DNA of 64,000 nt, taken from Sporodiniella umbellata (lineage: Eukaryota; Mucoromycota; Mucoromycetes; Mucorales; Rhizopodaceae). The position numbers were made by a program, and so were the translations under genes. The stretch lies in NCBI GenBank assembly GCA_025677835.1, contig JAIXMR010000001.1:496001-560000 (forward strand). The letters are read 5' to 3'. Below, piece by piece: positions 1-10,814 of the stretch. A model generated the notes under the pieces. The model was not told the origin of the DNA, ran no database searches, and saw only the letters and a program-made list of their open reading frames with translations. Positions within the stretch are counted from its first letter, which is position 1; each line of letters opens with the position of its first letter.

Positions 1-749
1 AAAAGACAAACGTGCCAAAGTGGAATGCAAACATGATGAAGCTGTAAACAGTTCTGCTTTACTTGTCAAAGGCTTTGTCCGCCCTTTGATTCTTCGCCAA
101 GCACAGGAATTGTTTTCAAAGTATGGCAATCTTGAAAAGTTTTGGATGGATTCTATAAAGACACATTGTTATGTGATAGTAAAGTTTTGTTGCTGTACAA
201 TAAAAAAGAGACTAAATCTTTTATTACAAATATAGTATAAAACTGTAGAAGAAGCTAGGGAGGCATATAGTCAGGTAAACGGAATTACCTTCCCTTCTGA
301 AACAGGTAGACAGCTTACAGTTGAAGGTGTAACACCTGAACAAGCCGAGAGCTTAATCGAATATGAACAATCTGCAGCCGATCAGCGTCTTCGTATTGAC
401 TGGGAAGATGCATTTGAAAAAGTAAAAGCAGGCGAAGATCTGCCTTCATCGCCAGCTTCAGATGTAAGAAAGTCTCGTGCATTAGGTATTGGTCAAATCA
501 CAAAGCAACTTGCTCAAGGTAATAAACACGACAATCGTGCATATATTGTATTCTAACTGCTTATATGCAGCTGCTATGCCCACAGACAGATCTGCTAACG
601 CTAAAGCTGAACAGGTCTGGGAAGATAAAAAGAGTGTTTCTCTAGAGGATTTGTTTCGTAAAACAAAGACAGTTCCTCATCTTTACTATCTTCCTGTATC
701 CGAGGAAGAAGCAAAAGTTAGAGCAAATGAACTCAAAGGTTCATCTTAA
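1..749 (+). CDS. Acinus-like RNA-binding protein, C-terminal part
   Basis: Incomplete at the left edge; the open frame runs in from base 2. Exons are 2-178, 236-518 and 571-749, joined in phase by introns starting GTAAAG and GTAATA and ending TAG and CAG. The first two exons hold the end of an RRM fold (start LLVKGFVRPL, then FSKYGNLEKFW and THCYVI joined to YKTVEEA). Exon 3 ends with SLEDLFRKTKTVPHLYYLPV. This matches the RSB motif of Acinus/SAP-domain splicing proteins, by which the animal protein contacts RNPS1 and SAP18 in the ASAP/PSAP complex at exon junctions. That role is known for the animal family and only inferred here. Only about 210 residues are visible, so an N-terminal SAP domain cannot be checked. 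The stop at 747-749 is followed by a T-rich 3' flank. Confidence 0.8.
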
Positions 750-1419
750 AGCTGTCATTGTTTCTTTTCCTTTTCCTCTTTTTTTTTTTTTTTTAATAAA
801 TAAAACCAAGAGAATGTATAATTTTTTAAAGTCGCCTTCTAACAAATCATAGAATACAAAAGTCTTCATACTAAAGTGTTTCTGTAAAAGATTTTGGTAT
901 GTAACCAAATGAATCAGTTTGTAAGTATATCGTATTATAATCACATGTATCATCAAATAGACTCACTGGCTTTCTTTGGTTGCAGATAGTTTACTACACG
1001 ATATTAATGATCATGAATTACAACTATATAGAGCCTCAAGACTGATTAAAACTCTACAGGCTATTGAAATCTTTATATTTCTACGATTTCTAATTCTAGT
1101 TAAACTATATAGTTACCATCAGCAGGCATTATTGTAAAAAATTGCAAGCAGTCAAATGCTCAAAATCTTACTGATAAAAGCCTTTTGTATTTTGATGCGG
1201 CGCTATTTTGATACAGTATAAGTAATGTTCTTTCTATATTTCATAAGCTATAGCAAAAGTACTAATAAATACCGAAAAAAACATGATCCAAAAAGCACTT
1301 TGTACGTAGTCTAAGATATGTATATTGTTACAAAACGAAGGCCTTTCCAGACGAAAATAAAATTGAGGGCTTTAAACAAAAAAAGAAAAGACTGTTTTCG
1401 TTTATAGATAGCTCTGGTT
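750..1419. other. Intergenic, no gene seen
   Basis: AT-rich flank between the Acinus-like stop and the first transposase fragment. It contains a T15 run near 780. Short open frames here have no recognisable protein content. Confidence 0.5.
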
Positions 1420-1611
1420 TTGAGATTGAGCCCACGATATCAAACTACAGTAGTCAAAAAAGCGTGCATTAGTTTCGATTCACAAAAAAGGAAATTGAAA
1501 ACAACGCTAATAAAGGTTGAAAGCAGAGGGTACAAGGTCATATATTTGCATTCATACTCACCAGAATCAAATCCAAAAGAACAGTTTTGGTCTCTTGTTA
1601 AAGATAAATGA
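1420..1611 (+). pseudogene. Decayed IS630/Tc1-mariner-type transposase, C-terminal fragment
   Basis: A short open frame ends with GYKVIYLHSYSPESNPKEQF followed by WSLVKDK. This fits the conserved tail of IS630/Tc1/mariner DDE transposases (consensus like YLPPYSPELNPIEQFW), where the residue after the N-P pair is the last catalytic acid. Here that position is lysine in NPKEQFW instead of the usual isoleucine-glutamate. The upstream catalytic core is absent or unreadable, and a poly-A run at 1634-1656 follows. It is a dead fragment. Basis: motif match seen in sequence; family assignment from known transposase signatures. Confidence 0.6.
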
Positions 1612-3810
1612 AGCGCGAGAGTCTGATTAACGAAAAAAAAAAAAAAAAAAAAAAAAGATCTCAAAGAACTGGTGGGTCATGCAATAACGCGCAATTCAGT
1701 GGTTTTTGAGTATTGTGTTGTCACTCTAAACTCCAACTGTTGAGGTAAAGTCAATTTTTAGGGGCTTTCTGAAAGAAATACTATTTTTAATTGTTATTAT
1801 AAAAAAACAAAATTATGGATTATAGCGATATCATTTTTTTTTAGAATGAATTATATCTGTAGACTTTCTTTCTCTGAAAGGCAAAAGATTTTCTCAGTAT
1901 CGGATTGAACCACTGCATTTAGTTCAAAAACGATATCGCTAAATTTTGCTAGAAACAAACATATCACCTACCAAGAACAATCCAAGGCATAAACAACACG
2001 TAAGTGACTTTAAACAAAATGCAACACCTGCATATCACTAGCTTATTTTTACAAATATACACTACAAAAACCGCCTTTAAACTTTGTTAAAACGTAGCTT
2101 CTATTTCGAAGAGCGAGCTTTTCGGCACTTGTTTTGATCGCACTCTCTCTTCAACTATTTTTGATCCGGGAAAGCGCGCTTTGCTACGACGGTCAAATAA
2201 GGGGCCTGAAAAAAACAAGGATATGTGTCCAAATGCCACTTTTATAAAATTCAGCAATTGAAATATGAGTACAGTTTAGGGCATGGTGAAGCTAAGGTGA
2301 AAAGTACTACCTGCGATAACTGTGCCTTGGTTCACAATCTTTCCGTATCAGTGTACTTACAAAAGACACTTTAGATTGCAGTAAACTATCGCACATACTA
2401 TCCTTTCAGATGAATAGATCTACAGTTACCTTTTATCTGACGAAGTAACAGTTTACTAAAATACACACTTTGTTCGGGATTGCAAGAATGAATTTCTCCA
2501 GATCTTTAACTGAAGTTTCAACTTTTTCAGTTTGAAAAAAAAACGAGACATTGATCTTGGTCTGTAAGATATTTTGAGGCGGCTACGGCCCTTATTTGGC
2601 ACTGAAAATTATAAAAAGTAGATATAACTTAACCCTTGGGATCTTGTATGAACCATTTCATGGTAGCAAAAATCGTCAGTGGGAGTGCTCTTTTCGTTTT
2701 AAGTCCTAGTTCTCTGTGTACTCTGCTCATTTCTTATTGCATTTTTTTATGTTTTGTTCATTTACTAAAATAAAACAGTGAAGTCCAAGCTATGTAAAAT
2801 ATCATATAATCTAACCAAATCCATAAGAAGACTTCTCTGCTAAGTATAATTAATCAAAGTTAAGTGCGGCAAGAAATGACATCCAAAACATTATATAAAA
2901 AATACTGAAACAAAGGTACTTTGATTTGTTGATCTTTATATCATACAAATAAAATACACTTTTGATTTTTGTCTTCAAAGCAGGCAACGAAATTTACCAA
3001 AAACGACTGAGTTGCGCTTAAAAAAAAAGCCGGTTTAAGCCCTAAGAAAAGATATGTTTTTGTTGACGAAACGGGTTTTTGACTTTAAACAACAAGATTC
3101 TGTGCCTGATATAAATCATTTCATGCTCAAAAAGACATAAAAAATAACATTGCCAAGGACTTGAAGTCTTGTATAGACATCTTGACAAATATGGCGGAAT
3201 AGATATCTGCATTGTGGTGTATATTTGTAGAATAAATAACTCTCGTCTTTTAGCGGTCATTATAAACATACATATAAACTTTTGTTTATGTCATCCTATT
3301 CCCTAAAAATTGTAAAACTGCGACTATAGAAAACTGCTAAGTCTGAATAAGATATGCTGGAACTTAATGAGATGTATGTCATCACAGTCCAGAAAAAAGA
3401 TTAGTCCGTAGTTTCCAATCTAATTTCGTCTAGAAACACGGGGAGCGAGAAATGGAAACAATCATGCGTAGTACAGCATTTTCTTTTGGTTACTGCTTTT
3501 GAACAACCGGCCAACTTAGTATTCAGACGAACTACCCTTCCCTTATTTTATAACATTCAGATCATACACCTTTCAACGATAGCAGACTTTATTAATTACG
3601 CTTTTTATGTAGTTGCTGAGGAGGTTGGTGATGAAATTTTCTCGGATGCGATAGATTTAGAGTACACTGAAAAAATATGACAAAATAATAATGTTAGCGG
3701 ATGCATTCGCCTTTGCTATTGATGATGACCATAATAGTATCAACAAACAAGAAAACTATCAAAGGACTATCAGCTGCCGCTTCTGATAAGAAATTTTCAA
3801 ATACAAACAT
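1612..3810. other. Non-coding or degraded DNA
   Basis: No gene recognised. A, T and mixed low-complexity runs are common and all open frames are under 80 codons without familiar motifs. The 3486-3680 frame looks protein-like in composition but matched nothing I know. Probably decayed transposon sequence given its flanks. Confidence 0.4.
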
Positions 3811-3938
3811 AAAAAGTACGGTGAAGACCAAGTAAAAATATTTTTCGAGCTGATAATGGAAGGAGGCTAAACAATACTAAAAGTATCAAAAATTGCGGTA
3901 TCGCCAGAAGCACAGCTTACGAGTTAAAAAAGGTCTGA
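3811..3938 (+). pseudogene. Decayed transposase, N-terminal helix-turn-helix fragment
   Basis: One frame reads KKYGEDQVKIFFELIMEGG and then meets a stop. After a frame change at about 3891 the sequence reads NCGIARSTAYELKKV and meets another stop. Together these resemble the N-terminal helix-turn-helix of IS630/Tc1-type transposases in Mucorales, in which a D-Q-V-x-x-F-F helix precedes an I-x-R-S-T-A-Y recognition helix. At least one frameshift and two stops make it inactive. It need not belong to the same copy as the C-terminal fragment near 1.5 kb, which lies upstream on the same strand. Confidence 0.45.
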
Positions 3939-4299
3939 AACGACAATGTTAGACGTAAAAAAAAATAAGGCGTATGGTTCATCCAACAAACAAGGGAGCA
4001 TCTTAGAACAATAGCCTCAAAATAAATAAGACTGACAAGTCGAACTATACTATGACTTCGATGCCTTCTGGAACAAGTATTAACAAAAAAAATTGAGCAT
4101 GAACAAATTTTTTAAGCATGAAGCTGAGATCTGTACAAAAAAAAAAGAAAGTATGTAAAGCCATCCTGGCTTTAGAGAATGGAAGAATAGAAGCTTTGTT
4201 TGTCAGTTTGGCTGTATTTAGTGATATATGTGTACATAGAACTACATGTTTTATGTTGTACTGTTGCCCTAATGTTTTAAAGAAAAAGGATGGCATAAA

Positions 4300-4917
4300 A
4301 CCTAGAGATTAGGGTTTTTATCGTCATAGGCTGTTTGTATGTAGTTAGTAAAGAAAAGACTAGCTTTTTCTTTGAAAAGCGGCCTGTCTACACTCCAGAA
4401 AAGACCTAGTAAGAACGCAGCTTGACAGCCAACCAACGTCCTCATCAGCTAACTCAAGTATCATTTTACAACGTTAGCTACTATCAATGCAAAATCTATG
4501 CAACTTGGATTTTTTGACATGACTAAATAGACAACCAAAAAGTAAAACTGCGAACGAAAACATAGCAGTAACAAGAGCTGTCCTTGACACTGTTTTAGAG
4601 ATGGCATTCCACAGACTGTTGCTACTTTTTGTCTTTAAAAATAGTGTATATAGCCCGGTTGACACTTTTTTTTCTCGAGAAAAAAAAAACACAGAGCCCT
4701 TTTTGGTATAACACTCGTATACTTTTCAGAAAGGTGGTACTTTGGCACCAACCGTACAAAGTCCAGTAGACCAAGTTTCACTATTTGTTTTATAGACGTC
4801 TAAAATGTAGCAAAGGTGGCTTACATCAACAGCGTTTAATGGGGGCTTTTTTTTAAGATTGCTACAAAGATCTGAAATAGAGACTTGCTTTATATAAAGT
4901 AAAGTTTGATCATCATT
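4300..4917 (-). repeat. Long inverted repeat, left arm
   Basis: About 620 bp that is nearly the reverse complement of 16620-17248. Shared landmarks in order include CCTAGAGATTAGG, the GGCCTGTCTACACTCCAG block, a hydrophobic reading frame on the minus strand (4692 down to 4474, with KTVSRTALVTAMFSFAVLL), and the end GACTTGCTTTATATAAAGTA. The arms differ mainly in homopolymer lengths and a few substitutions. No terminal inverted repeats or target-site duplication were evident. Likely a dispersed mobile or repeat family member; class unknown. Confidence 0.8.
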
Positions 4918-5257
4918 GCCAAAGGCTATTAATCATCTATTAAAAAAACGAGATTTTTTTTTGCACCAGATATTCCAGCCAATACACAAAGAAAAACATA
5001 TATATAGACACCAAGTCATTTTAGCAATAGAGCGATACAGAACTAAGTCTCTTTTGTCTTTTTGTTGTTTTTTCCTCAAAAAGCATATGCTAGTTGGAAA
5101 ACCCACGGACTATCTAGTCCTACAGAAAAAAAAAAAATATGTATACAATCTAACCCAAAGAAGGTAGACAGCGTTTTTCTCTAAAAAAGGATAAAGTTAT
5201 GTTGCTTGTAAGGGCATTTAACTTTCGGTCTTTTATTGACTTTTTAGTGCCTGAATC

Positions 5258-5258
<1 letters not shown>

Positions 5259-5290
<32 letters not shown>
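5259..5290. repeat. Poly-A run (A32)
   Basis: Uninterrupted run of 32 adenines, one of the longest in the window. The true length may be uncertain in assembly. Confidence 0.9.
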
Positions 5291-5291
<1 letters not shown>

Positions 5292-8200
5292 AATAATCAA
5301 AAGACAAGACAAAATAAAATATTCAGGGGAAGCAACAAATACAACTGAGAACCAAAGTTCAAAAAAAAAAAAGTGTGTAATTAAAAAAGTCTATAGTTCC
5401 CTTGAGTGCAATATTAACTCATGTACCCAAAACTCTTTAGTGGCATTTACGACCATTTAAACTATGTCAAACAAATACGTAAAGCGCATTTTTGTTACAA
5501 TTATTGTGTATTTGTATACGCTACACCAATACGATAAATAGCCCTGTCTTTCCTTTGTTATCGTTTACTTATCTTGTAAAAATAAAATAAAAAAAGCCTC
5601 ATTTCTTTGTAGTTTATCTTGATATCAGAAAAGTTTATCTTTGTGAGTTGATCTGAGTTATTTACAGCGGTCCTTTTGAAAATTCTAAAGGGCTCCCGGA
5701 AATTTTTTTGCGAGCGTAAATGATTCCGCGGTTGTTTTGTGCTGAAATTGAAGCATCATATGTTACAACGAGAACGGTGAAATTTTGTTAATTTGAGAAG
5801 ACTGAATGTCCGCAACCGAAACCTAAATTTCAGTGACGCCAACCCAGAAACGAATGTCTCTGTGTCTAAACGGAATAGAAGGCAGATTGAACGAACTCCA
5901 GAATACAGAGCGACATGCAATTCTTTTCTGAAAACGATTACAATATCTAATGGTCCCATCATTTGCAATGACAAGTATATACAGCTATGACGTTACATAT
6001 TACAGAAATTCTGGATTTTTTTAGATCTTCCGTACCACTTATTTTTTCCCAAATACTTACATCTTCCACAAACCTCTAGTCAAATAGGATCTTCTTTTTC
6101 AATGGCCACGGTTCCATCTGGTGCCTTATAATCATTACTATTTGACTTTAGCACTACCTAACATTAAAAAGTTTAGGGGAACTTTATTTGACTAATTCGA
6201 GATTTTATTTCCAAATATAAAAGATATTGCTTTCACTGGATCTTTGAATAGGAAAATGAACTTGAGAAACAATCCACTCAGTTTTTTTTCGCCCTGTTTT
6301 GGAATATAACTTTTTTTTTTTGTTTTTTAATCAAACGTTCAACTTTGATATTTTCCGAGTCCATTTTAAGTGACAGATATACCAGGGCGCCTGATTCCCA
6401 AGTGCGGATTTCATCAAAGACATGTCTTTACAAAGTTCGTCAAACTAATAGTAGTACAAATGCAAAAAAAAAAAAAAAAAAATAGAGTCCTTTGTATAAC
6501 ATAAAAAGATCCGCGTAGTGGGCAAACTTGAATTCATAGAACTTGAAAAAAAAAAAAAAATTGTATAGCAGATATATGGGGACAGGACACACCTTCTAAT
6601 GAGCAAAGGGATTCAGCCCTTGACAGCTTCAGTAAATAGGAATTTATACTCACTATCAACAAGTATGAACCACTGTGTTGGTCTCAAATGTAATCGTGAG
6701 TTTTTTAGGAATAGCTTTATGAAAAGTTTTTGTCATACTAATAGAGAAACAAAAACAAAAAAAAAGAGGGCCAAGTTAGGTTACACGTTTGAAAATAAAA
6801 TTTATGTTCTAAACTGCCAAAACTCTGTCGCACACACACTATGGAACTCGTGTATTGAAAAAGATGAAGATTTGTGTTTTATTTTTCTTCAAGTCCAAGT
6901 AGACTGAAATGATAGCAATAATAAGAAAAAAGAAGGTTCTTTTTGTTTGGGTGTTTCTTAATCCAATTGGGAAGCCTTATTCAAATTTTATGCTGTGCGG
7001 AATAAGAGGTCAAAACATAGGGTGATTCAGTAAAAAAAAAAAAGAAGGATAAAGAAAAACAACAAGCGTTGGGCTAAAGTGATACGAAAAGCGCTTTATG
7101 TTAATTCAACTAAAAATGTGGCAAAGATATGTACACTCCCTATATATGTGTGACTTTGAAAGTTGAAAACAGGGAGTCGTTTCTATAGCTCAAAGTTGTC
7201 AAACTGTTTTTATTGGTCATCTCTCTCTCTCTCACTCACAGCGTCTTTTTTTTTTTTCTAAGTTTTAGCCATGTGACCTGACTGTCATCCCATTATAGTT
7301 AAGCTTACTTTACAAAGAGGAGGTTACCGCTATAAGTTTCTCTCCTTTATTTTTACAAATTATCCTTACTGCTGTCGTTTTATTTTCCTAAAAAAAAAAA
7401 AGGGGGGGGTGAGTAAGAGATAAGGTGTGAGAAGATAAACAAGTTTTATTGTAGTTTATGTAAACCTTTTAGTCACTTTGAAAGCAAAATATTATTGTGG
7501 ATGTGTAACATCGACGCATTTTTTATTTATATATGGGATTTATCGTCTTAAAAGTGACACAACAACTGTACAGAAAATAGCGAAACAAGTTTTATTATTT
7601 ACAAGGGAGAGGGAAAGATGAGGATAATAAATATGTCATTTTTATTTTTGGTCAATTGAATTAGTCTATGTGGCCTTTACTTCAATTTACCGCTTTTGAT
7701 TAGTTTTTGTAATAAAGTGAGATAAAATGTGGGGGAAAGAAAAAAGAAAAAAGGGAGGCGATCCTCTCAAGTAACACGAGAGTTATCAGACTGGAAGAAT
7801 ATTCTCTATACAAGATTTCAAGGTACAGAACGATGATTGTTATTGTTTCTCTTTCAATGTTACAGATACATGTACTTTGAAACCGTGGTTAATCAATTTT
7901 TTTAAAGGTGTCAAAGTTGCGACTTAAAGTTTTAGCCATTATCAAAACGAGAAAAAGTGTATGTGGCGTGATCGAGAATAAACTCTTATAGAAGAATCTA
8001 TCGTGTTCTGGACAGAAAAAAAAAAACATAAAACAAACAAGCAAACAAACAAACACATATCAAACAAAGGGCACTTTCTTGAACGCGTTTCCTTTTCAGT
8101 ACGTGCTCCCTTTTTGTTTTGTTTAGTTTTTTAAAACGATTTGGGCTTCCGTACGGTTAAAGTTTTTCCGGTCAGTTCCTTCGATGTCAGGCATTTAAAT

Positions 8201-8398
8201 TGCACGACCTGAACTGACACCAACACAGTCCAAAAGAAAAGCGCTACAGTTTTGCGCCAATAGAAACCCGAAATAAATCCCCGGGGGCGTTGATAAAAGG
8301 GAAACGTGTGATGAAATAAGCATCCAATGGAATACGCGATTCAATGTGTGCCTGAAGACGCGCTTTTTTTTTCATTCTACGACTGTGCTTTTAAGAAG

Positions 8399-8429
<31 letters not shown>

Positions 8430-9422
8430 AGGGCTTTTATTTAGCTTTTGAAACATTTACTGATGGTATTACATTTTTTTATTCATTCTTGCACGACGCG
8501 TTTTCTGAGTAAAACTCTGTTTCCAAGTTTTCTCTCTACCATCAATTCATCTGGCGTGTTGCATTATATGTGACACCGGATATTTTTTTTTTAAAAAAAT
8601 GCAAAACACTTGTCACCCTTTTCTTTTGGCTAATGAACCAGCAGAATGGTTAATAAATAATTGAGTGCCAGGAGCGGAATGGCTGGTTGTATATAAAAGA
8701 AAATGAACGGTGTTTATTGCGGCTAATGTATTATGTTCTTATTTAATAATGACTACTTCATTTTTTAATGACATAATCGTTTAAATGAGAAATCGCTATT
8801 TTCTGACAAAGCTAAAAAAAAAAAAAAAAAAAAAAAAAACTTGTGCCATAGCAAAAAAAAAAAAAAAAAAAAAAAAAAGAGGTCCGCCAATTTTCAAGTA
8901 CCGGAAATGGAAAAAAAAAAAGAAAGCTAGGTTAATTATCAGTGCACGCTAGGAAAACTTCCTAATATTGCCGATACTTCTCAAGCCCGCACCTTTTTTG
9001 TTTATAGCCTAATGGCTCCCCAAAAAAAGAATTTAGCCACGTTGGATAATGTTACGTTTACCTTTTGAGTGAGACCTGTGGTTTTTTGAAACTCATAATG
9101 CTTTTCTGTACGTATTCTTTGATTTAGACAGCAAACCTCTCTTTTTTATGTTGCGGCATTATAAAAGGAGCTTTGCACATGAAACACTTTTTTTTTAGAT
9201 TTGCAAGGGAAAGGTGAATGAACACATGGTGTGATCTTTTGAAATAATTTTCAAAAAAAGAAAAAAAAAATTCGTTTGATATATTTTTATACTTTTTGAT
9301 ATATTTTGTTGACACACACCACACATGTGCATGAACATGCAGCTTTATTTTATATTGTTTGTGTAAAAAGGTTACTAGTGAGTTACTATCTCTCATTATC
9401 TGTCCTGTCTTTTTTTTAGTCT

Positions 9423-9425
<3 letters not shown>

Positions 9426-9459
<34 letters not shown>
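9426..9459. repeat. Poly-T run (T34)
   Basis: Uninterrupted run of about 34 thymines in non-coding DNA. Confidence 0.9.
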
Positions 9460-9460
<1 letters not shown>

Positions 9461-10814
9461 GCTTTCTATAGTCTCTAATGAGTTTCAAAAAAAGCTTGGT
9501 TCAAAAAAAGAAAACGGTTTCTCTCAAGGATGGTCTTTGCCAGAGTGTATAACAAAATATATTTTGAGAGATCTACGTTTAAAAAGCTTATTTACATAGA
9601 CTGGGGAATCAACAAGCTTTTGTTTTCTATATTTTCCATTGTCAATTACCTAAAAAAGAAGGATAATGAGAAGGTTCTTTGGTCATTCAAACACTGTCTA
9701 TTTTTGCGTACTATCTGGGGTTGAACGCATATGTTGTTTAGGGGGGGGTTCCATGTGAGTTTGCTTTGTGTTCAAAAGTCTTACCTAAAAATAGAGAAGC
9801 TTTTTTCTACACGGACACTAGTCGATCTTTTTTTTTTTTTTTTTATAATCGTTTGAGAAAAATAACATTTTAGAACTATATTTAGCTTCTCAGGAGTGTC
9901 TGTAAAGGTGTGTGTGTATAGACGGCCCAAATAAGAAGCCAAGCTGTCAGGGGGGGGGATCAGAACCAAGAAAGCACTAGAGCTTTACAAATAAAGAAAG
10001 CACTCCTTTCGTCTCCTAAGCTGTCGTCTGTCAAAGGAAAACAAGTTGAAGGAGAGCGGCTCCCATTGTTCATTCATTCACTTGGTTGGCCCCCTTTTCA
10101 GTGGCGCGCCATGTGAATGTCTCTGTAAAAACTAGAGGCTATTAGGGGCGGGGAGAAAGAATAAAAAGAAAAAAAAAGAAAAAGACAGAAAGGGGAGACA
10201 ATATAATGCGCACGACTAACTGTGTCACCAAAGCTAGAACTTTTATGTTTGTATTGTTCATGCTTCAATTATCAAAGTTTGTCTCTTTGTTGCAAAAAGA
10301 GGTGTCCCTTGAAAGCGTTTTGTTGGCGACCAATATAAATATACTTTTTTTTTTTTTTTTTTTTTTTTTAAAAATCGATTCTTTTTTAATTTTTTTTTCT
10401 TTTTTTTCTTTTTTGTATTTTTCAAAAAAACGGAAAACTTTTCCAACTCTTCAAATTTTTTTTTTTTTAACCTAAACTCACCAAAAAGAAAAAAGGTTTT
10501 AATTTTTTTGTTATTGAAAGTTTTACAAAAGAAAAATGTCATTCATTGCCACTGACTTTAATCAACAAAATCAAAGATATACCTTTTATGACTATTGCAA
10601 CATGAATTTTAATGAAAGGTAAAATTGTTTGAAAAAAAAAAAAAAAAAGAAAGAAAAAAAAAACAAAAAAAAAAAAAAAAGGAGGAATATGAACCTTATA
10701 AAACCGGTTTTTTTTTCTTTTTTTTTTTTTGTTTTTTTCTTAAAAACAAAAATCACGTCGCTAAAAGGCTTTCTTTTTCTTTTCTTTCACTTTCCCTTCT
10801 TTAAAAGCAGCGCG

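Larger units (their letters stand above)
4918..10814. other. Long gene-poor AT-rich stretch
   Basis: No convincing gene in almost 6 kb. It contains very long homopolymers (A32 at 5259-5290, A runs at 8815-8839 and 8854-8878, T34 at 9426-9459), a GA repeat at 8405-8428, and a less AT-rich promoter-like island at about 8080-8330. Open frames such as 6599-6907 (102 codons) start with ATG but show no domain I recognise. The T-rich and A-rich tracts between 10340 and 10800 form the immediate upstream region of the CP2 gene. Confidence 0.5.

Noticed and set aside
6599..6907. 102-codon ATG frame
   Set aside because: No motif, no splice partners and no promoter context; composition fits chance in AT-rich DNA.
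10629..10814. In-frame extension of the CP2 protein upstream
   Set aside because: It encodes poly-Lys and poly-Phe from homopolymers; the ATG at 10815 after a pyrimidine tract is a better start.
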